Below are positions 23,592 to 33,251 of a DNA stretch of 64,000 bases, piece after piece. Every line of letters starts with the position of its first letter. The first letter of the stretch is position 1. The notes beneath the pieces are model-generated. The model ran no database searches. It was not told the origin of the DNA and worked only from the letters and a program-made list of their open reading frames with translations. Source of the DNA: Paenirhizobium selenitireducens ATCC BAA-1503 (GTDB lineage: Bacteria > Pseudomonadota > Alphaproteobacteria > Rhizobiales > Rhizobiaceae); assembly GCF_000518785.1 (NCBI RefSeq), contig NZ_JAEG01000001.1, positions 248,001 through 312,000 of the forward strand, in the 5' to 3' direction. A program made the translations under genes and the position numbers.

Positions 23592-24395
23592 ATGACCAAA
23601 TCCGGCACAATCCGCACCGGCATCGGCGGCTGGACCTTCGACCCCTGGGAAGGCACCTTCTATCCCGAGACGCTGGCCAAGAAGCGGCAACTCGAATTCG
23701 CCAGCCGCGAGTTGACGGCGATCGAGGTCAACGGCACCTATTATTCGAGCCAGAAGCCGGCGACCTTCGCCAAATGGGCGGCGGAAGTGCCGGAGAATTT
23801 CGTCTTCTCGCTGAAAGCCAGCCGCTTCTGCACCAACCGCAAGGTGCTGGCCGAGGCCGGGCCGTCGGTGGAAAAGTTCCTCACCCAGGGCATCACCGAA
23901 CTTGGCGCCCATCTCGGTCCGATCCTCTGGCAGTTCATGGGCACGAAGAAGTTCGAGCCGGACGATTTCGAAGCCTTCCTCGCGCTCTTGCCGAAGAGCC
24001 AGGACGGGATCGCCCTTCGCCACGTGGTCGAGCCGCGCCATGAATCCTTCCAGGTGCCGGAATTCGTCAGCCTGCTGGCGAAATACGGCGTGGCGGCGGT
24101 CTGTGCCGATCATCACGACTATCCGATGTTCGCCGACCCGACGACCGATTTCGTCTATGCCCGGCTACAGAAGGGCGGGGACGACATTCCGTCCTGCTAT
24201 CCGCCGAAGGACATCGACGCCTGGGCCGGCAGGCTGAAGACTTACGCCCGCGGCGGCATGCCGGACGACCTGCCGGCGATCGCCCCGGACAGGGCCGTCG
24301 ACAAGGCGCCGCGCGACGTCTTCGCCTTCTTCATCACCGGCGGCAAGGTCAATGCGCCGAACGGCGCGCGCGCCCTGCAGAAGGCGGTCGCCTAG
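23592..24395 (+). CDS. DUF72 domain-containing protein (YecE-like)
   Basis: A 267-residue TIM-barrel-type protein of the DUF72/YecE family. The opening RTGIGGWTFDPWEGTFYPET, the ELTAIEVNGTYYSSQKPATFAKWA stretch and VFSLKASRF are characteristic, as are the later YARLQKGGDDIPSCYPPKD and FAFFITGGKVNAPNGARALQ. The biochemical role is unknown. The GC content returns to the window average here, which marks the end of the DUF4238 insertion. Confidence 0.9.
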   Translation: MTKSGTIRTGIGGWTFDPWEGTFYPETLAKKRQLEFASRELTAIEVNGTYYSSQKPATFAKWAAEVPENFVFSLKASRFCTNRKVLAEAGPSVEKFLTQGITELGAHLGPILWQFMGTKKFEPDDFEAFLALLPKSQDGIALRHVVEPRHESFQVPEFVSLLAKYGVAAVCADHHDYPMFADPTTDFVYARLQKGGDDIPSCYPPKDIDAWAGRLKTYARGGMPDDLPAIAPDRAVDKAPRDVFAFFITGGKVNAPNGARALQKAVA

Positions 24396-24568
24396 GGGCT
24401 TTGGCTCCCCTCGACACCGGCATGCGCAGCAAGTTGTGACAATGGCGATTCTGGACTAGCGTCTGTCGCTTGGCCGGGCGCGTTCAATGCTGTTTAGGCC
24501 AACGCTCACCAGCTTTGCCGGGGCATGTCGTCGCATGCGATTCGGCCCATTTGCTCCGGGAATGCCGC

Positions 24569-26215
24569 ATGTCAGGGATCGTCGTCTTCATCAATCTGGC
24601 CGGAGCCGTCGCTCTGCTGCTCTGGGCCACCCGCATGGTGCGCACCGGCATCGAGCGCGCCTATGGCAATCTGCTGAAGGAGCGGCTCAGGCTCGCGATC
24701 AGCAATCGCGTCTCGGCCGCGCTCGGCGGCTTCTTCTTCGCCATCGTGCTGCAGAGCGCCACCGCGGTCGCCCTGATCGTCTCGTCCTTCGTCGCTGGCG
24801 GGTACGTCTCCTCCGGCATCGGCGTCGCCACCCTGCTCGGCGCCGATGTCGGCTCGGCCTTCGTCGTGCGCATCCTGCGCTATGACCTGTCGCTGCTGAT
24901 CCCGGTCCTGCTGCTGATGGGCACCATCGCCTTTCGCGCCTCGGAGCAACGCAACTGGCGCCAGGCCGGCCGTATCCTGTTCGGCCTCGGCCTGCTCTTG
25001 CTATCGCTGCGGCTGATCGGCGAGGCGTCGGATCCGCTGCGCTCGAGCGAGATCCTGCCTTTGGTGTTCAACTACCTGTCGCGCGACTGGATCACCGCCT
25101 TCCTGCTGTCCGCCCTGCTCGCCTGGGCCTTCCATTCGAGTGTCGCGACCATTCTTCTGTTCGCCTCGCTCGCCGACCGTCACCTCCTGCCGCCGGCCCT
25201 GATCATTCCGCTCGTGCTCGGCGCCAATTTCGGCGCGGCCGTGATCGGCGCGATCCTCACCAAGAATGCCGAGGCCGGCGCCCGCATCGTGCCGCTCGGC
25301 AATGTCGTCATCCGCGGCCTCGGCACGGTGGCGGCCCTCGCCTTGCAGTTCGCCATCGGCCTCGATCCCCTGCTCTTTGCCGCCCAGCCGGGCGATGCCG
25401 TGGTGATGATCCATCTGGCGATCAATTGCGCGGTGCTGGTCTTCGGCCTGCCGTTCAGCGGCATCGTCGCGCGGGCATTGGAGGCGGTCCTGGCCGGGCC
25501 TGCGCCGGACACGGCCGCGCCGGTTCGCCTCTCCGTGCTCAATCCCGCCGACCTCGCCAATCCGCGCCAGGCGATCAGCAATGCGACGCGCGAGGTCCTC
25601 ACGGTCTGCGAGAAGACCGAGGTCATGCTCAACTGGATCTTCGAGCTCTACGAGACCTGGGATGCGAAGAAGATGCAGCGCATCGAGGCGCTCGACGACG
25701 AGATCGACGCGATCCACCGCGACATCAAGTTCTATCTGGCCCGCATATCGGAAAGCGCCCTCGACGAGGCGTCGGCCGCGCAGTGCCAGGCACTGCTCGG
25801 CACGACCATCAAGATCGAGCAGGCTGCCGACATCATCTCGCAGAACATGCTGAACCGGGCCCGCAAGAAGCATGACCGCAACGCCGCCTTCTCGCCCGAG
25901 GGCTGGGCGGAACTCACGGCCATGCACAACGAGGTGGTGAAGAATGCGCGCCTCGCCTTCAACCTGCTGGTCAATCGCGACGTCGAGCACGCCCGCCAGC
26001 TGGTGGCGCGCAAGGAGGCGGTGCGCAATCTGGTGCGGGTGAGCGAGGAGCAACATATGCAGCGCCTGCGCAACGGCAATGCCGCAAGCTTCGAGTCGAG
26101 CTCGCTGCATATCGACACGATGCGCGACCTGAAGGAGATCAACTCGCTCTTCGCCTCGATCGGCTATCCGCTGCTCGAGGACGAGGGCATGCTGCGCCGC
26201 AGCCGGCTCTTGTAG
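24569..26215 (+). CDS. Na/Pi cotransporter family protein with C-terminal PhoU-like domain
   Basis: A 548-residue membrane protein. The first ~320 residues hold 8-9 hydrophobic segments with the duplicated Na/Pi-cotransporter repeats, each with the QSATA or SSVAT core (IVLQSATAVALIVSSFV and WAFHSSVATILLFAS). The remaining ~200 residues are helical and polar, as in the PhoU-like tail of bacterial NptA/YjbB relatives. The role is likely Na-linked phosphate transport across the inner membrane, possibly export. The start at MSGIVVFINLAG fits the family. No pho regulator is adjacent. Confidence 0.9.
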   Translation: MSGIVVFINLAGAVALLLWATRMVRTGIERAYGNLLKERLRLAISNRVSAALGGFFFAIVLQSATAVALIVSSFVAGGYVSSGIGVATLLGADVGSAFVVRILRYDLSLLIPVLLLMGTIAFRASEQRNWRQAGRILFGLGLLLLSLRLIGEASDPLRSSEILPLVFNYLSRDWITAFLLSALLAWAFHSSVATILLFASLADRHLLPPALIIPLVLGANFGAAVIGAILTKNAEAGARIVPLGNVVIRGLGTVAALALQFAIGLDPLLFAAQPGDAVVMIHLAINCAVLVFGLPFSGIVARALEAVLAGPAPDTAAPVRLSVLNPADLANPRQAISNATREVLTVCEKTEVMLNWIFELYETWDAKKMQRIEALDDEIDAIHRDIKFYLARISESALDEASAAQCQALLGTTIKIEQAADIISQNMLNRARKKHDRNAAFSPEGWAELTAMHNEVVKNARLAFNLLVNRDVEHARQLVARKEAVRNLVRVSEEQHMQRLRNGNAASFESSSLHIDTMRDLKEINSLFASIGYPLLEDEGMLRRSRLL

Positions 26216-26224
26216 GTCGAACCG

Positions 26225-27106
26225 TCAGGCGGTGGCCGGCTTGCGGCCGAGCCATTGCGGGTTGAACACGTTCATCACCAGGCCGACGACGATCAGCACG
26301 GCCGCGACGATCCGCAAGGGGCCAAAGGCCTCGCCGAGCAAAAGCGCCGCCGACGACATGCCGAACACCGGCACGAGCAGGGAGAACGGCGCGACGGTCG
26401 AAACCCCGTAGCGACTGATCATCGCGCCCCAGATGGCGAAGCCGAAGATGGTCGCGACATAGGCGACGAACAGCACCGCGCCGGCGCCCGCCAAGTTGAT
26501 GTTGGCGATGGCGGCGAGATCGCGGTCCCAGCCCTCGAACAGCGCTGAAATGACCAGCAGCGGGATCGGTGGAATGAGGCTGACCCAGACCATCAGGTTG
26601 AGCATCTGCACATTGCCCGCCTTCTTCATCAGCATGTTCGAGCAGGCCCAGGCGATCGCCGCGGCAAGGACGAGCGAAAGGCCGGTGACGGTGAAGTCGC
26701 CGTCAATGGAGGAGGCAATGAGAGCGATGCCGGTAAAGGCGACCGCCATGCCGGCCAGCTGCAGCGGCCTCGGCTTCGCGCCGAAGATCAGGAAAGCGAG
26801 AAGCACGGTGAAGAAGGCCTGCGACTGCAGGAGCAGCGAGGCAAGGCCGGGCGGCACGCCGACATCCATGCCGATGAACAGGAAGGAGAACTTCACCACG
26901 CCCAGCATGATGCCGATGCCGATGATGATCCGCCACGGCACGTCGGGCCTGGGAATGAAGAAGACAAGCGGCACCGCGGCGAAGAAGAAGCGCAGGGCCG
27001 AGAACAGCAAGGGCGGGAAATTGTCCAGCCCGAGCTTGATGACGACGAAGTTGAAGCCCCAGAGTGCCGCGACCAGCACCAGCAGCAGAACATGAACGGG
27101 TTTCAC
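26225..27106 (-). CDS. eamA: DMT-family exporter, EamA type
   Basis: A 293-residue protein with ten hydrophobic segments in two EamA repeats. It is strikingly like E. coli EamA (YdeD), the O-acetylserine/cysteine exporter: WGFNFVVIKLGLDNFPPLL, GLASLLLQSQAFFTVLLAF, ATIFGFAIWGAMISRYGVS and VAPFSLLVPVFGMSSAALLL all have close counterparts there. The substrate is therefore plausible but not shown. It is convergent with the Na/Pi gene and downstream of the NAD(P)HX repair gene. Confidence 0.85.
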   Translation of the reverse strand: MKPVHVLLLVLVAALWGFNFVVIKLGLDNFPPLLFSALRFFFAAVPLVFFIPRPDVPWRIIIGIGIMLGVVKFSFLFIGMDVGVPPGLASLLLQSQAFFTVLLAFLIFGAKPRPLQLAGMAVAFTGIALIASSIDGDFTVTGLSLVLAAAIAWACSNMLMKKAGNVQMLNLMVWVSLIPPIPLLVISALFEGWDRDLAAIANINLAGAGAVLFVAYVATIFGFAIWGAMISRYGVSTVAPFSLLVPVFGMSSAALLLGEAFGPLRIVAAVLIVVGLVMNVFNPQWLGRKPATA

Positions 27107-27177
27107 GCGATTCTCCCTGAGGTTTACCGCAGCGATACTATGCCGGGCGGCGCCGAAGGAAGCGAATAGTCGTTATC

Positions 27178-28647
27178 TCACAGTTCAATAAGATTGATGA
27201 GTTCTTCGGCGGTCAGCCCCCTGCCCGCTCTGTTGCCGGCCTCACCATGGTGCCAGACGCCGGCCGCCGCCGCCTCGAAGGCCGGCACGCCCTGGGCCAG
27301 CAGCCCGCCGATCATGCCGGCAAGCACGTCGCCGGAGCCGGCGGTGGCGAGCGACGGCGGTGCATTGGTGTTGACCAGCGCCCGACCGTTCGGCGCGGCG
27401 ATCACGGTGTCGGGTCCCTTGTAGACGATGACCGCATGGGATCGCGCGGCGGCGGCAAGCGCCATGTCGACCTTGCTGAGAGATTTGTCGCCTGCGATAT
27501 CCGGGAAGAGCCGGGCGAACTCGCCCTCGTGCGGCGTCAGCACCAGCCGCGTCTCTCCCGTCGAGAAAGCCTCGAACAACACAGACGGATCGTCGCGGAA
27601 CGACGTGATGCCGTCCGCATCGAGCACGAGCCGGCGATCATTGAGCGCCAGGGCGAAATCGCGCGCCTTTGAGCCGACGCCGAAGCCGGGTCCGAGCACG
27701 AAGGCCTTGTGGCGCGGATCTTCGAGATAGGCGCAAAGCGCGGCGGGATACTCCATCGCCTTCAGCATCACGGCAGTCAGTTGCGCGGCATTGGCCTCCA
27801 GCGCATTCGTCGGCGAGGCGATGGTGACGAGGCCGGCCCCTGCCTTCAGACCCGCCGCGGCGGAGAGCCGGGCGGCACCGGTTGTCGTCGCAGGCCCCGA
27901 AAAGACCGTCAGATGGCCGCGGCGAAACTTGTGGGCCTCTGGCTCGGCCTTCGGCAAAAGCGCGGCCCAGGCGGCTGGCGTGTTCAGCCCGGCAGGCCCG
28001 GCCTCGGCCGCGACGATCCGCTGCGGAATGCCGATGTCGTAGACCTCGACGGGGCCGCAGAGACGCCGCCCCGGCATCAGGACGTGGCCGGGTTTGCGGG
28101 ACATGAAGGTGACCGTGTGGCATGCCTCGAAGGCCGCTCCGAGCACCCTGCCCGTTCGTCCGTCCAGCCCCGATGGCAGGTCGACCGCGATGACCGGCAG
28201 TCCTTGCGCCCCGACCTTGTCGACGACCGCTGCCACGGTCTCCGGAACCGGACGGTCGAGCCCGGCGCCAAAAATCGCGTCGATGATCGCGTCGCCCGGA
28301 CGCGGCTCGTAGCGGTCGAGCGCTTCTCCGGCGATGGCGCAGCGGGCAAAGGCCTTAGCCGCATCGCCCCTGAGGCGCCCCGGATCGCCGAGGCGGAACA
28401 CTGCAACTTCGGCGCCGGCATCGGCCAGCGCCCGTGCCGCGACATAGCCGTCACCGCCATTGTTGCCGGGTCCGCAGAGCACGACGAAACGCAGCGCTCC
28501 GGGCAGGAGCCTGAGCGCTGCGGCTGCCACCGCCTGCCCCGCCTTCTCCATCAGGCCGAAAGAATTGATGCCGGACCGGGCCGCGGCCTGGTCGGCGCGC
28601 CCCATCGCGGCAGGTGTCAGAAGCCAGGTTTCATGATCGCTTTTCAT
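27178..28647 (-). CDS. nnr: Bifunctional NAD(P)H-hydrate epimerase / ADP-dependent NAD(P)H-hydrate dehydratase
   Basis: A 489-residue fusion that repairs hydrated NAD(P)H. The N-terminal YjeF epimerase domain shows VVLCGPGNNGGDGYVAAR and the IIDAIFGAGLDRPV block with VDLPSGLDG. The C-terminal ribokinase-like dehydratase domain shows FVLGPGFGVG, LVLTPHEGEFARLF and ATAGSGDVLAGMIGGLLAQG. The start is uncertain: ATG 28647 was taken because the family begins shortly before LTPAAMGRAD, and an in-frame ATG lies at 28692. It is divergent from glnB. Confidence 0.93.
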   Translation of the reverse strand: MKSDHETWLLTPAAMGRADQAAARSGINSFGLMEKAGQAVAAAALRLLPGALRFVVLCGPGNNGGDGYVAARALADAGAEVAVFRLGDPGRLRGDAAKAFARCAIAGEALDRYEPRPGDAIIDAIFGAGLDRPVPETVAAVVDKVGAQGLPVIAVDLPSGLDGRTGRVLGAAFEACHTVTFMSRKPGHVLMPGRRLCGPVEVYDIGIPQRIVAAEAGPAGLNTPAAWAALLPKAEPEAHKFRRGHLTVFSGPATTTGAARLSAAAGLKAGAGLVTIASPTNALEANAAQLTAVMLKAMEYPAALCAYLEDPRHKAFVLGPGFGVGSKARDFALALNDRRLVLDADGITSFRDDPSVLFEAFSTGETRLVLTPHEGEFARLFPDIAGDKSLSKVDMALAAAARSHAVIVYKGPDTVIAAPNGRALVNTNAPPSLATAGSGDVLAGMIGGLLAQGVPAFEAAAAGVWHHGEAGNRAGRGLTAEELINLIEL

Positions 28648-28825
28648 GCAGGCATCAAAGCAGATTCCGAGGCCCCGGGGAACGGAAAGCATGCCTGAAC
28701 GGCAAATGATTACCGAATAGGCAATTGCATAAATAGTGGCCTTTTAAATGTGCTGAATTGCGCGCCACCCGGAAAATCGTCGAAATGCCTGCGACGAAAG
28801 AACCGCGCGAAATTTTAGTTTTCTG

Positions 28826-28847
28826 GCAAAACACACTGGTGTTTTGC
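28826..28847. promoter_or_regulatory. Palindromic site upstream of the glnB promoter (candidate NtrC enhancer)
   Basis: GCAAAACAC-ACTG-GTGTTTTGC is a perfect 9-bp inverted repeat with a 4-base centre. It lies about 70-95 bases upstream of the sigma-54-type promoter, the usual distance of an NtrC upstream activator site. Its TGGTGT half resembles the NtrC half-site TGGTGC. The symmetry is seen directly; NtrC binding is inferred. Nothing else was recognised between the nnr start and this site. Confidence 0.55.
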
Positions 28848-28916
28848 CCAGTCTTGCGCGAGATTTGCCTCGGGAACGCGAATTTTTCCCGTTTTCGATC
28901 GCAGTTTGTGCCATAA

Positions 28917-29330
<414 letters not shown>

Positions 29331-29337
29331 TCGGTCT

Positions 29338-29354
29338 GTCCCGCCCTGCGGGAC
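29338..29354 (+). promoter_or_regulatory. Hairpin between glnB and glnA
   Basis: GTCCCGC-CCT-GCGGGAC is a perfect 7-bp stem with a 3-base loop, starting seven bases after the glnB stop. It is not followed by a T-run, so it is more likely a processing or stability element or a partial attenuator setting the glnB:glnA ratio than a terminator. A Shine-Dalgarno AAGGAA for glnA follows. Confidence 0.6.
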
Positions 29355-29393
29355 CGGACTTCATTATCGTCATCACACTCAAGGAATTCGAAA

Positions 29394-30803
29394 ATGACGA
29401 CCGCACAAGATATTCTGAAGCAGATCAAGGACAACGACGTCAAGTTCGTCGACCTGCGCTTTACCGACCCGAAGGGCAAGCTGCAGCACGTCACGATGGA
29501 CGTCGTCTGCGTCGACGAAGACATGTTCGCCGACGGCGTCATGTTCGACGGTTCCTCGATCGGCGGCTGGAAGGCGATCAACGAGTCCGACATGGTTCTG
29601 ATGCCCGACCTGGATACGGTCCACATGGATCCGTTCTTCGCCCAGTCGACCATGGTCATCATCTGCGACATTCTTGATCCGGTTTCGGGCGAAGCCTATA
29701 ACCGCGACCCGCGCGGCACCGCCAAGAAGGCCGAAGCCTACCTCAAGGCATCGGGCATCGGCGACACCGCCTTTGTTGGTCCGGAAGCCGAATTCTTCGT
29801 CTTCGACGACGTGAAGTACAAGGCCGACCCGTACAATACCGGCTTCAAGCTCGACTCGACCGAACTGCCGTCGAACGACGACACCGACTATGAAACCGGC
29901 AACCTCGGCCACCGTCCGCGCGTCAAGGGCGGCTATTTCCCGGTTCCGCCGATCGACAGCCTGCAGGACATGCGTTCCGAAATGCTGACCGTGCTCGCCG
30001 AAATGGGCGTCGTGGTCGAAAAGCACCACCACGAAGTGGCCGCTGCCCAGCACGAACTCGGCATCAAGTTCGACGCGCTGGTGCGCAACGCCGACAAGAT
30101 GCAGATCTACAAGTATGTCGTGCATCAGGTCGCCAACGCCTATGGCAAGACGGCCACCTTCATGCCGAAGCCGATCTTCGGCGACAACGGCTCGGGCATG
30201 CACGTCCACCTGTCGATCTGGAAGGACGGCAAGCCGACCTTCGCCGGCGACGAATATGCCGGCCTGTCGGAATCGTGCCTCTACTTCATCGGCGGCATCA
30301 TCAAGCATGCCAAGGCGCTGAACGCCTTCACCAACCCGTCGACCAACTCCTACAAGCGCCTGGTCCCGGGCTATGAAGCACCGGTGCTGCTGGCCTATTC
30401 GGCCCGCAACCGTTCGGCTTCGTGCCGTATTCCGTTCGGCTCGAACCCGAAGGCCAAGCGCGTCGAAGTCCGCTTCCCGGACCCGACCGCCAACCCCTAT
30501 CTCGCCTTTGCCGCCATGCTGATGGCCGGCCTCGACGGCATCAAGAACAAGATCCATCCCGGCAAGGCCATGGACAAGGATCTCTACGATCTGCCGCCGA
30601 AGGAACTGAAGAAGATCCCGACCGTCTGCGGTTCGCTGCGCGAAGCGCTGGAAAGCGTCGACAAGGATCGCAAGTTCCTGACCGCCGGCGGCGTCTTCGA
30701 CGACGACCAGATCGACTCGTTCATCGAGCTGAAGATGGCCGAAGTCATGCGCTTCGAAATGACCCCGCATCCGGTCGAATTCGACATGTACTACTCGGCC
30801 TAA
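29394..30803 (+). CDS. glnA: Glutamine synthetase type I
   Basis: A 469-residue GSI that makes glutamine from glutamate, ammonia and [15 protein letters not shown], the ATP-binding [14 protein letters not shown] and the [10 protein letters not shown] block are present. Tyr398 in LYDLPPKE corresponds to the adenylylated Tyr397 of E. coli, so control by GlnE is likely. It forms an operon with glnB, 63 bases apart with a small hairpin between, and is followed by a strong terminator. Confidence 0.98.
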   Translation: MTTAQDILKQIKDNDVKFVDLRFTDPKGKLQHVTMDVVCVDEDMFADGVMFDGSSIGGWKAINESDMVLMPDLDTVHMDPFFAQSTMVIICDILDPVSGEAYNRDPRGTAKKAEAYLKASGIGDTAFVGPEAEFFVFDDVKYKADPYNTGFKLDSTELPSNDDTDYETGNLGHRPRVKGGYFPVPPIDSLQDMRSEMLTVLAEMGVVVEKHHHEVAAAQHELGIKFDALVRNADKMQIYKYVVHQVANAYGKTATFMPKPIFGDNGSGMHVHLSIWKDGKPTFAGDEYAGLSESCLYFIGGIIKHAKALNAFTNPSTNSYKRLVPGYEAPVLLAYSARNRSASCRIPFGSNPKAKRVEVRFPDPTANPYLAFAAMLMAGLDGIKNKIHPGKAMDKDLYDLPPKELKKIPTVCGSLREALESVDKDRKFLTAGGVFDDDQIDSFIELKMAEVMRFEMTPHPVEFDMYYSA

Positions 30804-30850
30804 CGGCCCCGGCCGGATCGCCTCCGGGCGGGCCGGTCACGAAAAACAGG

Positions 30851-30888
30851 AAAACCGGCGCGGTCTGCTCGACCGCGCCGGTTTTTTT
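30851..30888. terminator. glnA terminator (bidirectional)
   Basis: AAAACCGGCGCGGTC-TGCTC-GACCGCGCCGG followed by TTTTTTT. The 5' A-run makes it able to stop minus-strand transcription too, which suits the convergent TAXI gene. Confidence 0.93.
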
Positions 30889-30934
30889 CACGTCAGGATA
30901 AATTAGGAATAACTTACAGAGCAATTCCCGCGCG

Positions 30935-31978
30935 TTACGGCTGCTTCTTCAGCCGCTGCTTGAGCAGATTGAGATATTCCTCGTTGGCGTCCGGGGCCGG
31001 CTCCGGCTGCGTTGCAGGCGCTGTGCAGGCCGGCTTGTAGTCGAGCGCCATGCCCGCCTTGACGCAGGTTCCCACCTGCCAGCCGGGCGGCAGGGCCGTC
31101 AGGTCGACGGATTTCCACTTCGGGTGGCCCTTGGCCTCGAGCGCCGGCATGCCGTTGAGGATCAGGCTGGAGAAATCCGAGACCGAGCGGCAGCTCTCGC
31201 GGTGGTAGGCGTTCTTCTTCGGATCGTAGTCATAGGTCATCAGCACGGCCTTGACGGCGACGAGGTCGACGGGCTCCTGCTGGAAGGAATAGGTTGCGGC
31301 CGGAACCGTCGCGGCCGTGTAGGTGGCAAGCAGCGGCGCATCCTTGATCGGCAGCAGATGGAACTTCGTGCCGTCGATCTGGGCATTGGCAAAGAGCGGG
31401 GCCGGCGCGCCCGCCACGTAGAAGAAGGCGTCGATCTCGCCCGACAACAGCTTCGGCAGCGCCTCGTCCGGATTGATCGTCAGCCGTTCCGCCGCCTTGA
31501 TCTGCAATATGTCGAGCATCAGCGTGGCGGTGAGGTATGTGCCGCTGTCCGCCTTGCCGATGGCGATCTTCTGGCCCGCGAGCCCCTTGAGATCGGCGAC
31601 GCCGCTCCGCGCCAGGACATGCACCTCCTCATTGTAGAGCGGGAACATGATGCGCACGCCGCGCACCGCCTGCTGCACTTCCGGGTCGTTGGCCTCGAAG
31701 GTCTTCAGATATTCGAGCACGTCGCTCTGGACGATGCCGAACTGCGTGTTGCGTCGATTGCGCACGCCGACGAAGTTTTCCAGCGAACCGGCGCTCTCCA
31801 CGACGTTAAGGCCGAGGCCGCATTCGGCGCCGAGCGCGGCTATGTCGCGGCCGATGCGGATATAGGTACCGCTCGGCCCGCCGGTCATGATGTTGCGCTC
31901 GAAGCTGTCGGCTACCGCTGTCGTGGCGACGAGGGCGAGCCCCAGGGCCGAGAGGAATGTGACGAGTTTCGTTGGCAT
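30935..31978 (-). CDS. TAXI family TRAP-type solute-binding protein, orphan
   Basis: A 347-residue exported protein. A signal peptide (FLSALGLALVATTAVADSF) is followed by the TAXI hallmark block MTGGPSGTYIRIGRDIA, the GSLENFVGVRNRRNTQFGIVQSDV pocket region and VPAATYSFQQ near the C-terminus. TAXI proteins normally deliver substrates such as 2-oxoglutarate or glutamate-like acids to a TRAP permease, but none is encoded nearby. A Pro-rich and polar tail (~35 residues) is unusual. It starts 17 bases after a membrane coiled-coil gene, probably one transcript. Confidence 0.88.
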   Translation of the reverse strand: MPTKLVTFLSALGLALVATTAVADSFERNIMTGGPSGTYIRIGRDIAALGAECGLGLNVVESAGSLENFVGVRNRRNTQFGIVQSDVLEYLKTFEANDPEVQQAVRGVRIMFPLYNEEVHVLARSGVADLKGLAGQKIAIGKADSGTYLTATLMLDILQIKAAERLTINPDEALPKLLSGEIDAFFYVAGAPAPLFANAQIDGTKFHLLPIKDAPLLATYTAATVPAATYSFQQEPVDLVAVKAVLMTYDYDPKKNAYHRESCRSVSDFSSLILNGMPALEAKGHPKWKSVDLTALPPGWQVGTCVKAGMALDYKPACTAPATQPEPAPDANEEYLNLLKQRLKKQP

Positions 31979-31995
31979 GGCGAGGGTCCTTTCGC

Positions 31996-33069
31996 TCAGC
32001 AGCCGCTTTTCAGGTCGCGCATCAGGTTGCGGAGCGTCACGACCGGCACGGAGCGGAACACCGACTGAAGGCCGGTCGTCACGCACTCACCGGACACCAG
32101 CAGGCTCCGCAGGCGCTGGTAGTCTTCCGCCGACAGCCGATCGAGGCCCGGCGTCCTGGCGAGCACGGCATCGACGGCTGCGGGGTCGCGCGGCGCATTG
32201 GCGATGAGCGGCAGGTCTTCCGCGGTCTCCGGCGGTGCCGAAGGCGGACTGTCGGGCGCTGCATCTTCGCCTGGCGCGCTGTCCGCCCTTGCCGCGTCCA
32301 GTTCGGCCTGCAGTCCGGCACTGCGCTCGCGCTCGCGGGCGAGCATGTCCTCGGCGTTCTTCAGGACATCCCGGCTGCGGGCCAGTTGGGCCCCAAGGGC
32401 GTCGCGCTCGGCCGAGATCTTGGTCCCGTCCGCCTCGGCCTTGGCCAGTTTGTCGGCAAGCGCGGCGATCTGCGCCTCGAGACGCGGGATCTCCTCGGTC
32501 TTCAGCTGCGCCAGGGACTGCCCCGCTTCGCCTTCGGACGCTTCCAGCCTTTGCCTCAGGTCGGCAAGGGCGGCGTCGGCAGATGCTTTGGCGCTCGTCG
32601 CTTCCTGCCTCGCGTTCTCGATCGCCTTGTCCTGGGCGAGGCTCTGCTGGCGCGCTTCCGCCAGGGCCTTCGCGAGACGGGCGTTCTCCTCCTTTTCCGA
32701 CAGCAGTTCGCGGCTCGTTGCCTCGAGCGTGTCGGCCATGCTGTCGAGTTCGCCGCGCTGGCTGTCGAGCGTCTGCCTGAGCGCGGCCGTCGCCGGATCG
32801 CCGGCATCAAGGGCCGTCTCTGCCCGCTTGCGCCCCTCAACCGCTTCGGCGAGACGCCGGTTGCTGTCGTTCAGCTGGGCGGAGAGGTCGGCGATCTGCT
32901 GATCGACCGTGGCCAGGCGATCGGCATCCTGCGGGCCAAGATAGCGCATGGCGCCATATCCGGCGGCCCCCCCGAGCACCAGGCTCACCAGGATCGCGAT
33001 CAGCAGCCCGAACGGTGATCCGCCGCGCGCTTGGCTCACCTGCGTATCCCTGCCCCATTGATTGCTCAC
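31996..33069 (-). CDS. Membrane-anchored coiled-coil protein of unknown function
   Basis: A 357-residue protein. One transmembrane helix near residues 21-42 (LLIAILVSLVLGGAAGYGAM) is followed by about 220 residues of heptad-like Ala/Glu/Leu/Arg sequence forming a long coiled coil, then an acidic Pro/Ala-rich linker and a conserved-looking globular end (LSAEDYQRLRSLLVSGECV...LMRDLKSGC) with two cysteines. Start GTG 33069 is supported by GGAGATGCC upstream; an ATG at 33132 is the alternative. It has no recognised family and probably works with the TAXI protein encoded just downstream. Confidence 0.7.
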   Translation of the reverse strand: MSNQWGRDTQVSQARGGSPFGLLIAILVSLVLGGAAGYGAMRYLGPQDADRLATVDQQIADLSAQLNDSNRRLAEAVEGRKRAETALDAGDPATAALRQTLDSQRGELDSMADTLEATSRELLSEKEENARLAKALAEARQQSLAQDKAIENARQEATSAKASADAALADLRQRLEASEGEAGQSLAQLKTEEIPRLEAQIAALADKLAKAEADGTKISAERDALGAQLARSRDVLKNAEDMLARERERSAGLQAELDAARADSAPGEDAAPDSPPSAPPETAEDLPLIANAPRDPAAVDAVLARTPGLDRLSAEDYQRLRSLLVSGECVTTGLQSVFRSVPVVTLRNLMRDLKSGC

Positions 33070-33251
33070 GGCATCTCCGCTTCGGCCTGTGTCCGTTGCC
33101 GTCTGGGTAGCGTGAATCCCCTGCCCGTGCAAGTTTTCGCCCGGGCGTACCGGGGCAAGGTTTCGCGGCTTTCCATCCCGGCATCGCCCTTGTAGTCTCC
33201 GCTTCGCCGCCGTGGGCCGCGACGTTCCCTGCCCTGCCCCTTGTCTTACCC

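Noticed and set aside
30935..31978. A TRAP transporter operon
   Set aside because: No TRAP permease gene is present on either side, so only an orphan binding protein can be claimed.
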